A DNA stretch of 64,000 nucleotides. It comes from DATMER01 sp963741305. Lineage in GTDB: Bacteria > Acidobacteriota > Thermoanaerobaculia > Multivoradales > UBA5704. Where the stretch lies: contig CAVUHL010000003.1 in the NCBI GenBank assembly GCA_963741305.1, positions 6,696,001-6,760,000 on the forward strand, written 5' to 3'. The notes under the pieces were generated by a model. The model had not been told where the DNA came from, searched no databases, and saw nothing but the letters and a program-made list of their open reading frames with translations. A program made the translations under genes and the position numbers. Shown here piece after piece: positions 1-9,114 of the stretch (positions within the stretch are counted from its first letter, which is position 1; every line of letters starts with the position of its first letter).

Positions 1-18
1 GAGTGGGGGAGTTTGCAT

Positions 19-95
19 CTGCGAGGGCGGGGAAGCTGGCCGTTCTATACTGAGGGTCGAGCTTGCGCGGGTGGGCGGAGGGTTGCCGTCCCTAC
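19..95. repeat. Dispersed GC-rich repeat, copy A
   Basis: This stretch aligns almost end to end with 36667-36745. The best-conserved part is 52-95 against 36701-36745, which differ by two substitutions and one single-base gap. The shared 3' end reads GGGTTGCCGTCCCTAC. Copy A lies just upstream of the CHAT gene starting at 126, and copy B just upstream of the helicase gene starting at 36827. It contains no credible coding sequence. It looks like a non-autonomous dispersed genomic repeat, though a role in the leader of the downstream gene cannot be excluded. Confidence 0.7.
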
Positions 96-125
96 GATGG
101 GTGAACTGAGCGCGAGGGCCTCTGC

Positions 126-2153
126 GTGAGCAGGAATTGGGAAGTTGTCGTCCTGCACGGTCGGATGGCAGCGCATGGCGAAGGCCAGTTCCCTGTGGCG
201 ACTAACTATCGGAGGCTTACGATCCAGTATAAGGATTTTGTAGTCCAGGTCGGTGCACGGCGGGATAACGAGTTTCGAGTGCGTGTCCTTGAGTCTCCTG
301 CAGGTCAGGGAGAAGGCTCGTTTCGTCTACCTTGGAATCCGGACGAGTGGGCTTGTATACGCGCCAGTATGGTCCGAAATGACCGCGATCTCGGCGCGAG
401 AAAGCCACCGGCCAACCAACTTTCCCCCCACCATATCGGTGAAGAGCTTTTCCAAGCCCTCTTTTCTGGTCAGGTTGGTCTCCTGTGGGCGCGCAGCATT
501 GGAGTCGTCCCAAGCCGTGGTCTCCGCGTCCAACTGCGTTTCAAGCTCGATGAACAACCATCGGGTGACCCTACACTTCCCCACAGCCTTCCCTGGGAGC
601 TCCTCCGCCAGCCGGACACCCGCGATTTTCTCGCCCTAAGCCGGCTTACTCCAGTTGTGCGTTACCTGGAGGTGCCGCGACCAGCCGTTCCGTTCCGACG
701 CCCGTCTGTTCTGCTGATCCTCGTGGTGATCTCGGCGCCTGCCGGCCTCTCGTCCCTCGACTCTGCCCGGGAGTGGCAAGACATACAGCAGGCCTGGGGA
801 GACCGGCCCGAGGTCGAGGTCGATGTTTTGGAGAAGCCCCGCGCGAGTACTCTTCGAGAGGCACTCTTGAGCCGCCCCTACAACATTCTCCACTTCATTG
901 GGCATGCGAAGCTCGACACCAGCACTGGTGAAGGGTGCCTCGTCTTCGAGGACAAGAACGGAGCGGCCGATCCGATCTCGGCAGAAGAGCTAGTGACTCT
1001 TCTCAAAGACCTCACGAGCCTTCGCCTCGTCTTCCTGAATGCTTGCGACACTGCCCGGACCGTGGGAGGGAAAGGGCTGGATCCGTTCGCCGGAGTGGCG
1101 ACAGCTCTAGTCATGGCAGGGCTTCCGGCCGTCGTGGCGATGCAGTTCCCGATCTCGGACGACGCTGCGATTGCGTTCAGCCGGACTGTCCACCTCCGGC
1201 TCGCCGCCGGCGAGCCTCTCGACACGGCCGTCACCGAAGGTCGCCAAGCCATTTTCGCTGAAGAGCATTCCACGATGGAGTGGGCCATACCCGTTGTTTT
1301 CACCCGGGTGGCCGATGGCTTCATCTTTAACCCGCGGGAACGACGCTTCCAGGAGGCCCTTCCGAACCCCGGATCTGGGCTTTGGCAACGTTCTCTCCGA
1401 ATGGTCTGGCCTATCGGGCTCGCCTTGTGCTTGGTGATGATCGTCTTCTGGGCCTTGATCGATTCGAAGATGATCGGTCGTGCCCTGTCCGCTCTCCCCA
1501 GATCGACGGCGAAGCCCACCTTCGAAACAGTCCGCGTAGGATCAATCCGTATTGGCCGCTACGAGGTTACTCAACGCCAGTTCCTCCAGTTCGTTCTCTC
1601 CAACCAGCGATGGCGTCGGGATCGCATCGAGCCGACCCTCCACGATGGCGACTATCTTAGATCCTGGATTTCCTGGCGGGAGTATCCCGCCAAACTCGAC
1701 GACCATCCCGTGACCCAGGTCTCATGGTACGCCGCGGAGGCCTTTTGCGAGTGGGCCGGAGGCCGTTTACCGCAGCTTGAGGAGTGGCAGACTGTCGCCC
1801 ACACGGCTGAGTATCGCTTCCCTTGGGGATCGAACCAGTCCGCCAGCCCACTACTCAATTTCTGCGATCGCACCTGTCCGCGGACGTATCGCGGCATCGG
1901 TCCGGAGTTGGAGCCAGACGGTTTCCCGGAAACCGCCTCGGCCGGTTCCTTCCCAGCCGGCCAGACCCGCGAGGGTGTTTTCGATCTTAGCGGCAACGTC
2001 TGGGAATGGACTGCTGGAGTTTCCGGTACGAAGAGGGCCTCCCTCGGAGGCTCCTATCTTGCGCAGTTCGACGAATGCTCTACCGAAGAGCCTGTTTGGG
2101 AAGAGGCCGCGCTCTCCGCGCCCGACGGCGGTTTCCGTTGCCTTTGGAAGTGA
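126..2153 (+). CDS. Membrane-anchored CHAT protease with C-terminal FGE-sulfatase-like domain
   Basis: The 675-residue protein has three parts. Residues about 70-400 form a CHAT (caspase-like, clan CD) domain with the dyad His260 in HFIGHA and Cys307 in FLNACDTA. One hydrophobic segment lies at about 427-445. Residues about 468-675 form a formylglycine-generating-enzyme/SUMF1-type fold, shown by GRYEVT, HPVTQVSW, GGRLP, LSGNVWEWT and the closing GGFRC. CHAT domains are proteases in bacterial conflict systems. FGE-like domains without a sulfatase partner often serve as binding or accessory modules. The single membrane segment should place the two domains on opposite sides of the inner membrane. 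The start is GTG at 126, with GAGG seven bases upstream. It heads an operon with the OmpA-like and TPR genes. The domain calls are firm; substrate and trigger are unknown. Confidence 0.85.
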   Translation: MSRNWEVVVLHGRMAAHGEGQFPVATNYRRLTIQYKDFVVQVGARRDNEFRVRVLESPAGQGEGSFRLPWNPDEWACIRASMVRNDRDLGARKPPANQLSPHHIGEELFQALFSGQVGLLWARSIGVVPSRGLRVQLRFKLDEQPSGDPTLPHSLPWELLRQPDTRDFLALSRLTPVVRYLEVPRPAVPFRRPSVLLILVVISAPAGLSSLDSAREWQDIQQAWGDRPEVEVDVLEKPRASTLREALLSRPYNILHFIGHAKLDTSTGEGCLVFEDKNGAADPISAEELVTLLKDLTSLRLVFLNACDTARTVGGKGLDPFAGVATALVMAGLPAVVAMQFPISDDAAIAFSRTVHLRLAAGEPLDTAVTEGRQAIFAEEHSTMEWAIPVVFTRVADGFIFNPRERRFQEALPNPGSGLWQRSLRMVWPIGLALCLVMIVFWALIDSKMIGRALSALPRSTAKPTFETVRVGSIRIGRYEVTQRQFLQFVLSNQRWRRDRIEPTLHDGDYLRSWISWREYPAKLDDHPVTQVSWYAAEAFCEWAGGRLPQLEEWQTVAHTAEYRFPWGSNQSASPLLNFCDRTCPRTYRGIGPELEPDGFPETASAGSFPAGQTREGVFDLSGNVWEWTAGVSGTKRASLGGSYLAQFDECSTEEPVWEEAALSAPDGGFRCLWK

Positions 2154-2156
2154 GGC

Positions 2157-3128
2157 ATGGAAAAAGCACGATTCCTGGGTACGATCGCTTCTCTGTGCTT
2201 CCTGGCTTGGCTTCTCCTGCTGGAAGTCGAGGTCTTCGCTCGTAGCGTCCGCGTCCGCCAGGAGGCTCGACGCCTCGTAGCCGAAGCGCTTACCAATGGA
2301 ACCCTAATGCGGCAGAAGGAGCTCTTCCGGCGGGCTCGCAAGATCGACCCAACCTATCCCACCACACCTTGCGAACTGGGTGTACGACTCGAGCGTCGAG
2401 CGCAATTTGCCGCAGCCGCGGCCAGGTTTCGATCGTGCCTCGAGGGCGACTCGGAACAGCGCTACGCTGAATTGGGCTATGCGCGAAACCTTCTGCGGGC
2501 GAGGGGAAGGGAGTCTTATGTCGAGGCTCGAGCCGCCGTGCAGCGCTTCCTCGAAGGCGCCTCCGCGGACCCGGTAGCCGCTCGTGCTACAGCCGCTCGC
2601 CGCTCGGCCGAAGATTTGGTGCTCGATCTTGAAGAGCTCCTGAAAGAGGAGAATTCTCCTTCGCGGGGGGAGCGTCTTTCTGCAGAGGAAATCCTTCGGA
2701 TCCTGTTGCGCAGACCTGTTCGGGGCTCGTCCCGCTACGATGGCCCGCGAGTCCCCCTCCGTCTCGGCTTCCGGCCGAAGGATGTAATTCTGGGTATGGC
2801 CGCCGAAGAGCAGCTCCGGGAAGTCGCCAAGGCGCTGCAGGACGGCGGTCTCACTGGGTCTGGTATCCGGATAGAAGGACACACTGACAGCGTGGAAGGG
2901 AGAACGAGAAGAGTCCGCATCGAAATCTCCTTTCGGCGGGCTGAGGCCGTCAAGATTTTTCTCGTACGGCGCTGTGGTGTCGCGGCTGGTCGCCTGACTG
3001 TCACCGGTTTCGGCGACGACTACCCTGTGGAGCCAAACGATACCGCAGAAGGGCGTACTGCCAATCGCCGCGTCGAACTGGTCAATCTGGCGACCCGTGA
3101 TCTGGTGCGAGGGGATGTGCGAGAGTGA
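2157..3128 (+). CDS. Membrane-anchored OmpA-like protein with helical (TPR-like) middle
   Basis: The 323-residue protein begins with a hydrophobic signal or anchor at about residues 6-27. A helical segment follows with TPR-like spacing (FRRARKIDPTYP, then RFRSCLEGD). The C-terminal OmpA-like peptidoglycan-binding domain at about 205-318 shows IEGHTDS, FRRAEAVKIFL, GFGDDYPVEPND and the diagnostic GRTANRRVEL. Members of this family bind diaminopimelate in peptidoglycan and tether complexes to the wall. The gene starts three bases after the CHAT-FGE stop, so the two are almost certainly co-transcribed. This suggests an envelope-associated complex with the membrane CHAT protein. The domain assignment is clear; the partnership is inference from spacing. 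Confidence 0.85.
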   Translation: MEKARFLGTIASLCFLAWLLLLEVEVFARSVRVRQEARRLVAEALTNGTLMRQKELFRRARKIDPTYPTTPCELGVRLERRAQFAAAAARFRSCLEGDSEQRYAELGYARNLLRARGRESYVEARAAVQRFLEGASADPVAARATAARRSAEDLVLDLEELLKEENSPSRGERLSAEEILRILLRRPVRGSSRYDGPRVPLRLGFRPKDVILGMAAEEQLREVAKALQDGGLTGSGIRIEGHTDSVEGRTRRVRIEISFRRAEAVKIFLVRRCGVAAGRLTVTGFGDDYPVEPNDTAEGRTANRRVELVNLATRDLVRGDVRE

Positions 3129-3255
3129 ACCATGGAGAAATGGCCTACCCGTTTTCGCTGGCGTGCCGGCCGGTGCCGGAGGCCGCCGGATCTTGTACCG
3201 AGTTAACCTCGTCCGATCAGCTCGATTGCGCTAACCAATGGGATTGCACTAGCCA

Positions 3256-5361
3256 GTGGACAAAAAGCACACATTGACGGTCCTGAATCGATTGGCCGCA
3301 CGCAAATCTGACCAAAGCGATCGGCTCGTCGAGGCACTGCGCGGGCGGGCGAAAGATCTGGCCCATCTGGTGCTGGAAGTAGCCGTAGAAACGGGCGATC
3401 CGATCGGCACGATTTTCTCCCGGCTCGTTTGGGGCGATGACCAGGTTTCATTGGAGCGGCTCGCAGAGCAGCTCGACGAGAATGCCTCTTCGGTACCTCT
3501 GCGAGAGCTTGCCGTCGCAGCACTCCACCAGCTCATCGAGAATCGCCTTTCCCAATGGCAGTTGCCCGATGAGGAGCAACAAGCCGAGCTGGCGAGGCTC
3601 TATCGCAATCTCAGCGTTCGTCTGGAAGCTTCCGGGCAGATGGAGGCCGCTCGTCAAGCTGCGTGCAAAGCCGTCGAGCTGTTGGAACCTTTATCCGACC
3701 GCCTTCCAGATTTTTACCTGTCAGATCTTGCAGCTTCCCGGGAGGCCCTGGGAGCCGCTCTCAGGGAGTTAGAGAGACTGGATGAAGCTCGCCGGGAGAC
3801 CGAGTGGTCGGTGGAAACTTATAGAACAATCGTTCGGATCGAACCGCACTTTCTCCCCCGCTTCGCAGGGGCCCTCAACGGCCTGGGTAACGTGCTGCAG
3901 ACGCTCGAGGATCATGATGGAGCACTTCGCGCTTATCAGGAAGCGGTCTCTGTTCTGCGGCAGATCGTGGGAGACAGGCCCAAACTTCGGCCCGATCTCG
4001 CCATTTGCCTTCACAATCTCGGCAATATGATCCGCAGATTAGGCGGTCCTGAAGGGAGTCTCGAAATCGCGCGGGAGGTTGTCGACCTTTATCGGGAGCT
4101 CCGAGCGCTCCGCCCGGATATTTACCGCCCGGAGCTTGCCATGGCTCTCAGTGGGCTCGCGTCAAGCCTCCATGAGCTCGGGCGATGGAGTGACGCTTTC
4201 GCTGCGACGGAGGAGTCGGTAGGTATCTACCGCGACTTGGCGCGGACGCGCCCGGAAGTCTTTTCTTCGGCATTGGCCACGAGTCTGGATAGTCTCTCAT
4301 CGTGGCTGAGGGAAGTCGGTAAAAGCGAGGAGGCACTTCGCGTCGCCAGCGAAGCCTTGAGGCTCTCTAAGCGCCTAGCCAGCCGACTTCCCGGGGCGCA
4401 TGCTCCCGATCTGGCCTCGGCCTTCGACCGATTCGCCGCAGCGATGTTCGAGCTGGGTCGGCCCATGGGTGCTCTGGAAGCGGCTCGGAGGTCGGTCGCG
4501 ATGTACCGCCAACTTGTGAAAGAACGAGGGAAGCGCTTTCTTCCGGAGCTCTCACGGTCTTTGAACAACACGGGCCTCATCCTCAGAGACTTGGGGTATC
4601 TTCCGCAGGCGGTGCGGGAAGTCCGAGAAGCGGTAAGGATCTGCCGCCGGTTGGAAAAGAAACAGCCTGGAGCGTACCGACCGGAATTCGCAGCAAGCCT
4701 GAACAATCTCGGCTCCCTCCTGCGACGGTGCGGCCGGCTCAAGGAAGCACTGAAAATCAGTCGTGAATCGGTCTCCCTCGGAAAAGATTCGGACTTGCCG
4801 GGCCTGTCTCTGTTGGCCCACGCCTTGATGAACCTGGGAAACCTGCTGGGAGATACCGGCTCCGTGGAGGAGGCCTTGCAGGCCTTTGAGCGATCGGCGG
4901 CGCTGCTTCGCCAAGGAATCGCCACCGGCGTTGCGCCAGCCTCTCCTCCGGATCTGGCTACGGTCCTGAACAACCTCGCCCTGGCACACTTCACTCTGGG
5001 ACAGGCTATCGAAGCCTTGGATTGCCTGGCGGAGGCGGTCAAGCTCTGGCAGGAGTTGATTCCAGATCATCCGGTGGTCGCCATTCCTGGCCTAGCCATG
5101 ACCTGTATGAACCGCGGGGTGATCTTGGCGGAAACTGGCTTCCTGCCCGAGGCGGAGGCGGCAGCCAGAAAGGCAGTCGAACTCTATCGGCACCTCGATC
5201 AGGAGCGGCCCCAGATGTTCTCGAACGACCTCGCCATGAGCCTTGATAATCTGCGGGAGATCCTCGATCTCCAAGCACGATCGCCAGCGAATGCCCCGCC
5301 GGAGCCTGCGAAGAGAACGGTGCCTGCAACTCGAGAACACCAGATCAGCCCGGAGGCTTGA
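3256..5361 (+). CDS. TPR protein with conserved N-terminal module (paralogue 1)
   Basis: The 701-residue protein starts with the module shared by all six TPR paralogues here, including LTVLNRLAARK, VAVETGDPIG and SVPLRELAVAA at about residues 1-125. Tandem TPRs run to about residue 680. The repeat unit is close to 46 residues (typical endings NNLG, LG and EEAL) rather than the classical 34. TPRs are protein-interaction scaffolds, so it is probably an adaptor, sensor or substrate for the neighbouring CHAT, STAND and TIR proteins. The start is GTG at 3256, directly before the conserved module. It follows the OmpA-like gene after 127 bases and converges on the next gene. It has no signal peptide, so it is probably cytoplasmic. 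Confidence 0.8.
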   Translation: MDKKHTLTVLNRLAARKSDQSDRLVEALRGRAKDLAHLVLEVAVETGDPIGTIFSRLVWGDDQVSLERLAEQLDENASSVPLRELAVAALHQLIENRLSQWQLPDEEQQAELARLYRNLSVRLEASGQMEAARQAACKAVELLEPLSDRLPDFYLSDLAASREALGAALRELERLDEARRETEWSVETYRTIVRIEPHFLPRFAGALNGLGNVLQTLEDHDGALRAYQEAVSVLRQIVGDRPKLRPDLAICLHNLGNMIRRLGGPEGSLEIAREVVDLYRELRALRPDIYRPELAMALSGLASSLHELGRWSDAFAATEESVGIYRDLARTRPEVFSSALATSLDSLSSWLREVGKSEEALRVASEALRLSKRLASRLPGAHAPDLASAFDRFAAAMFELGRPMGALEAARRSVAMYRQLVKERGKRFLPELSRSLNNTGLILRDLGYLPQAVREVREAVRICRRLEKKQPGAYRPEFAASLNNLGSLLRRCGRLKEALKISRESVSLGKDSDLPGLSLLAHALMNLGNLLGDTGSVEEALQAFERSAALLRQGIATGVAPASPPDLATVLNNLALAHFTLGQAIEALDCLAEAVKLWQELIPDHPVVAIPGLAMTCMNRGVILAETGFLPEAEAAARKAVELYRHLDQERPQMFSNDLAMSLDNLREILDLQARSPANAPPEPAKRTVPATREHQISPEA

Positions 5362-5402
5362 TTCTTTAATTGTTTTCCAGCGCATCGCCTGGTGGGCACA
5401 GC

Positions 5403-6815
5403 CTATCCTCTGCTAAGTTGTTCGTTCAAAGAATCAGGAGCGGCGAGCGTGGCATGAGAGCTCGGGGAGTCGGGCAGCTCCAGGGCTAGGTCTGTAAACA
5501 CGCTCATGATCGGCCGGAGAAGCTCTTGATCGGGCGCTTGGCTGGCCTCTTCGGCAAGTTGCTGATAGTTATCGATGAAAATTTTCATCCAGAAACCAAA
5601 AGCAGGTGGATGCCGGAGGAAAGATGGAGCCATGGTCCGGACCGCTCCTTCGACAGCCTTCAAGGATTCCTCACGGCGGCCGAGATCACTCAGCATCGCA
5701 CTCAGATTGTTGAGGCTCCCGGACAAGGCCGGAAGGAAGGTGTCGGGCCGACGGGCCGCAAGATCGCCATGGAGAACCACCGTCTCCTGGGTGATCTTCA
5801 GGGCTTCCTCCCCACGTCCCAGATCCCTCAGTCTGTTGGCCAGGTTCTGCAGGCACGTCGCCAAGTCGGGAAGGAAAGCGTCGGGCCGCTGGTCGGCAAG
5901 CTCGCGATAGACAGCCACCGCCTCCTCGTTAGCCTTCAGGGCTTCCTCATGGCGCCCGAGATCGCTAAGCCTGTTGCCCAGGCTGTTATGGCTCGCCGCG
6001 AGTTCCGGGAGGAAAACGTCGGGCCTCTGGCTGGCGAGATCGCGATAGATAGCCACCGCCTCCTCTGCCGCGTTCAGCGCCTCCTCACCGCGGCCCAAGC
6101 CGCTCAGAAACACGCCGAGGTTGTTGAGACTCATTGCAAGCTCCGGCAGGAAAGTACCGGGCCGCCGCTTGGCGAGATTGCGCCGGAGAGCTAACGCCTC
6201 TTCTGTAGCGTTCAGGGCCTCCCTACTGCGACCTAGATCGCTAAGAATCGAGCCCAGATTGTTGAGGCTCATGGCAAGCTCCTGGAGGAACGCGTCCGGC
6301 CGCAACGCGGTGAGTTTGCGACAGACGGTCACCGCCTCTTCGGCAGCCTTCAGAGCCTCGTCACGGCACCCCAGGTTACTCAGTTTATTCCCACGTTTAT
6401 TGGCCAGGCGCGCCCTTTCTCTCTCTACTGATTCGTGGTAATCCACGGCAAGCCCTCGACTCGGTGGATATCGAACTGCGAAGAGGTCACTTGCTTTCAC
6501 GGTCGCAGCGAGATGAACCTCCCGCAGGGGCACGGAAGGTCGATATCGCTCCTCATCGCACCGGTCCATCAACTGATTCGCCAACTCTTCGTCGGCGTCC
6601 TTGTCGATTTCCCGGGCGAGCACGAGCCCGATCGGATCCCCGGTTTCCACTGCCACGTCAAGAGCGATTTCAGCCAGCGAGTCCACACGGTGGCGGAAGG
6701 CGCACCACAGCCACTCTTCTGCCTCGGGCCTTCGCTGGGCGAGTCTGGTAAGCAGAGTCAGCGTCGCATGGGTGGACCGCCGCGGGTCAACGAAGGTGGG
6801 GCTGGCTGAAATCAC
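5403..6815 (-). CDS. TPR protein with conserved N-terminal module (paralogue 2)
   Basis: The 470-residue protein has the shared N-terminal module (TLLTRLAQR, VAVETGDPIG, SVPLREVHLAA) followed by about five very regular 46-residue TPR units. Examples are IYRDLASQRPDVFLPELAAS and LSDLGRHEEALKANEEAV. It ends in a C-terminal module with PSFLRHPPAF, a downstream NY and PDQELLRPI, which recurs at the ends of two paralogues. The start is GTG at 6815. The gene sits inverted between plus-strand neighbours, and an imperfect 27-bp direct repeat (5404-5430 and 6840-6866) brackets it, so it may have been moved or inserted locally. It is divergent from the CHAT-NTPase gene at 6892. Confidence 0.8.
   Translation of the reverse strand: MISASPTFVDPRRSTHATLTLLTRLAQRRPEAEEWLWCAFRHRVDSLAEIALDVAVETGDPIGLVLAREIDKDADEELANQLMDRCDEERYRPSVPLREVHLAATVKASDLFAVRYPPSRGLAVDYHESVERERARLANKRGNKLSNLGCRDEALKAAEEAVTVCRKLTALRPDAFLQELAMSLNNLGSILSDLGRSREALNATEEALALRRNLAKRRPGTFLPELAMSLNNLGVFLSGLGRGEEALNAAEEAVAIYRDLASQRPDVFLPELAASHNSLGNRLSDLGRHEEALKANEEAVAVYRELADQRPDAFLPDLATCLQNLANRLRDLGRGEEALKITQETVVLHGDLAARRPDTFLPALSGSLNNLSAMLSDLGRREESLKAVEGAVRTMAPSFLRHPPAFGFWMKIFIDNYQQLAEEASQAPDQELLRPIMSVFTDLALELPDSPSSHATLAAPDSLNEQLSRG
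5404..5430 (+). repeat. Short direct repeat, copy 1, at the 3' end of the inverted TPR gene
   Basis: These 27 bases begin TATCCTCTGCTA and end GTTCAAA, and match 6840-6866 at 22 of 27 positions by hand alignment. The two copies bracket the minus-strand TPR gene. Copy 1 encodes the last codons of that gene. Confidence 0.5.
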
Positions 6816-6824
6816 AGGGGTGAG

Positions 6825-6855
6825 TTGCTCAACGCAGTATATCCTCTGCTATAAT
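6825..6855 (+). promoter_or_regulatory. Candidate sigma70-type promoter for the CHAT-NTPase gene
   Basis: A perfect TATAAT -10 lies at 6850-6855, with a TTGCTC -35-like hexamer at 6825-6830 and a rather long 19-bp spacer. It points at the ATG at 6892 from the gap between two divergent genes. Copy 2 of the 27-bp direct repeat overlaps it. This is one of the few recognisable promoters in the window, and it implies that the 6892-16468 genes are a unit separate from the first operon. Confidence 0.5.
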
Positions 6856-6866
6856 CTTTGTTCAAA
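6840..6866 (+). repeat. Short direct repeat, copy 2, in the divergent promoter region
   Basis: This is the partner of 5404-5430. It overlaps the -10 box of the candidate promoter for the gene at 6892. See the first copy for the alignment. Confidence 0.5.
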
Positions 6867-6891
6867 TACGCCATTTGAGGGTCAATGCCCT

Positions 6892-9093
6892 ATGGTTTCG
6901 CCAGAAATCGCCGCAGAGTCCCTGCCCCGTACCCTCGATCTAGAAATCACCATTCGCTTGGACGGCACCGGTGCGCTCCTCTTCGAGGCCCATGCCCCTG
7001 ATCCGGACGAGGGGATCAACACAGTCTCGCTTCCTGCGGTGCCCCTCGGGATGCCACCCGAGAAGTTCCTTCACCATCTGTTCAAGGACATCGAGAATCT
7101 GCCGCTGGACAAGGAGAAGGCACGCGAAATCGCCGAGCAGAAGTTGGCTGTCAAGGGACTAGCCGTCTGGAAGCTCTTCCCTCGCGAGCTTCAAGATCTC
7201 CTCTGGAAGCGGCGCCTCAGGGCTCAGACCCTCCTGATCCAGTCCGACGAGCTCTTCATCCCCTGGGAGATCGCCCAGCTACAGGGCCGGAGCCGGGACG
7301 GCCGAGTCGTCGCAGGGCCGTTCCTCTGCGAGGCCTTCGCCGTCACCCGCTGGGTCCGCGGCCATCGTCATCAGACCTATTTGCCAATCCAGAACCTGGC
7401 GCTGGTCGTGCCGCGGAACTCGCAGCTCAAGGGCGCCGCCGTCGAGCAAAAGGAGATCCACGCTCTCGCCAAACGCTATGGACGCCAAGCCACCGACATC
7501 GAGCCGACTTACTTGTCAGTCAGCCAAGCCCTGGCCTCAGGGGATTACGACGGATGGCACTTCGCGGGTCACGGCATGGCCATCGGGGACGACGCCAACC
7601 GCTGGGCCATCGAATTAGACGGGCTGCCCCGTTTCGCCGCCGAAGATCTCCTCGGAGAGCCGAGGAACCTCGGACTTGCGCGTCCTCTCGTCTTCCTAAA
7701 CGGCTGCACCACCGGCCGGGGTGGTCTGACCCTTACCGGACCAGGTGGCTGGTCTCGCGGGTTCCTCGACGCCAAGGCGGGAGCCTTCATCGGCACCTAC
7801 TGGGGAGTCACAGACAGCAAGTCCCGCGAGCTCGCGAAGAGCCTTTACGAAGGCCTCTTCAAGGGCCTGCCAATCGGTGAAGCGTTCCGGCGGGCACGAA
7901 GGGGCATTCACAAGAAATATCCGGGCGATCCCACCTGGCTGGCCTACACCGTCTTTGCCCATCCCCTAGCCTCCTGTGCGGAGCTCAAGCCAGCCCGGCA
8001 GCCGGCGAACCGCAAGCCGTCACAGCTCACGATCCCGGTTCTTCCCTGGCGGAAGGACCTCGACTCTCCGGGCGCCCTGCTCCGCGCGCAGTTTGCTGTC
8101 GTCCCCTTCCACCGCCGCGAGAAAGAGCTCGGCGATCTCCAGGAGTGGTGCCGTGATCTTTCTACGGTCAAGGTCCGCCTCTATACCGGCCCCGGCGGCA
8201 TGGGTAAGACCCGGCTAGCCCTCGAAGCAGCCCTGAAGATGAAGGAAGAAGGCTGGTTGTCCGGCTTCATTACGAACGAAGCGATCCAGTCTCCCGAGAA
8301 GACCTGGAAGGCGCTGGCCCGGCCGCAAGGGAAGCTTCTCTTCATCGTCGACTACGCGGAGACCAACCGGCCGTTCCTGATCCCTGTGTTGCGGGAGATG
8401 TATCGCCTCGAACGCGGGCCGGTGCGGCTCATCCTGCTCGCCCGGGCGGCGCTCGACTGGTGGGAGCAGCTCAAGAGTGAACGCGACGGCGTCGGAGAGC
8501 TCCTCAGCGGTCCGGCCACCTCCCGCTACTCCCTCCAGCCGCTGGCCGACTCGCTCGAAGCCCGCGCCTCTTCGTATGACATCGCGGCCAAGGCCTTTGC
8601 CGAGCGTCTTCAGACTCCCCCGGCCAAGGCGCCCGACGATCTGAATGCCGAGTACTTCCAGAGAGTTCTGCTCCTGCACATGAAGGCGTTGATCGACATG
8701 GAAGGAAGAGAGAAGGCCAAGGGAGAGGACCCCATCCTTGACCGCATCCTGGACCGCGAGAGGAAGTTCTGGGAAACGCGGACCGCCGACCACGGAATCT
8801 CTCGCGAGATCGCCACCGGTATCGGCCGCGCCATGGCCGTCATTACCCTGGGGGGCGGCGTCCAGGGCGAGGCGGAGGCGCTCGAAGCCCTACGCGGTCT
8901 CCAGTTCTTCGCAGACCAGCCGGTCGCCGTGCTGACCGCAGTGGCCCGGCTTCTCCACGAGTGCTACCCGGGAGAGCGCTGGATCGAGCCCCTCCAGCCC
9001 GACCTGCTGGGCGAGCACCTGGCCCAGCGTGAGCTCGAAAAGGGAGCGGACGAGCTGTTTGACTTGGTCCTGGGGCCGCGCAGCGGGGCGTGA
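6892..9093 (+). CDS. CHAT protease fused to a C-terminal P-loop (STAND-like) NTPase
   Basis: The 733-residue protein carries an N-terminal beta-rich region (LEITIRLDG, LFIPWEIAQL) leading into a CHAT domain. His227 in HFAGHG and Cys272 in FLNGCTTG form the expected dyad. The C-terminal half is an NTPase with Walker A GPGGMGKTR, Walker B LLFIVDYAE, and an arginine-rich sensor stretch (IRLILLAR-like). STAND-type NTPases act as switches that gate effectors, so ligand binding may activate the protease. I chose ATG at 6892, which has GAGGGT nine bases upstream. The reading frame stays open back to 6601, but that part is antisense to the neighbouring TPR gene. The second half of the next gene is a close paralogue. 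The domain architecture is firm; the trigger is unknown. Confidence 0.85.
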   Translation: MVSPEIAAESLPRTLDLEITIRLDGTGALLFEAHAPDPDEGINTVSLPAVPLGMPPEKFLHHLFKDIENLPLDKEKAREIAEQKLAVKGLAVWKLFPRELQDLLWKRRLRAQTLLIQSDELFIPWEIAQLQGRSRDGRVVAGPFLCEAFAVTRWVRGHRHQTYLPIQNLALVVPRNSQLKGAAVEQKEIHALAKRYGRQATDIEPTYLSVSQALASGDYDGWHFAGHGMAIGDDANRWAIELDGLPRFAAEDLLGEPRNLGLARPLVFLNGCTTGRGGLTLTGPGGWSRGFLDAKAGAFIGTYWGVTDSKSRELAKSLYEGLFKGLPIGEAFRRARRGIHKKYPGDPTWLAYTVFAHPLASCAELKPARQPANRKPSQLTIPVLPWRKDLDSPGALLRAQFAVVPFHRREKELGDLQEWCRDLSTVKVRLYTGPGGMGKTRLALEAALKMKEEGWLSGFITNEAIQSPEKTWKALARPQGKLLFIVDYAETNRPFLIPVLREMYRLERGPVRLILLARAALDWWEQLKSERDGVGELLSGPATSRYSLQPLADSLEARASSYDIAAKAFAERLQTPPAKAPDDLNAEYFQRVLLLHMKALIDMEGREKAKGEDPILDRILDRERKFWETRTADHGISREIATGIGRAMAVITLGGGVQGEAEALEALRGLQFFADQPVAVLTAVARLLHECYPGERWIEPLQPDLLGEHLAQRELEKGADELFDLVLGPRSGA

Positions 9094-9114
9094 CGAGTGG
9101 CGCTAGGGGTATCG

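Noticed and set aside
5526..6400. Regular DNA repeats resembling a CRISPR array
   Set aside because: The period is 138 bp (46 codons) and the repeats encode TPRs in frame. There are no unique spacers or short identical repeats.
6601..6891. Upstream extension of the CHAT-NTPase reading frame
   Set aside because: It is antisense to the 5' part of the TPR gene at 5403-6815. Homology to the paralogue and a ribosome-binding site both place the start at 6892.
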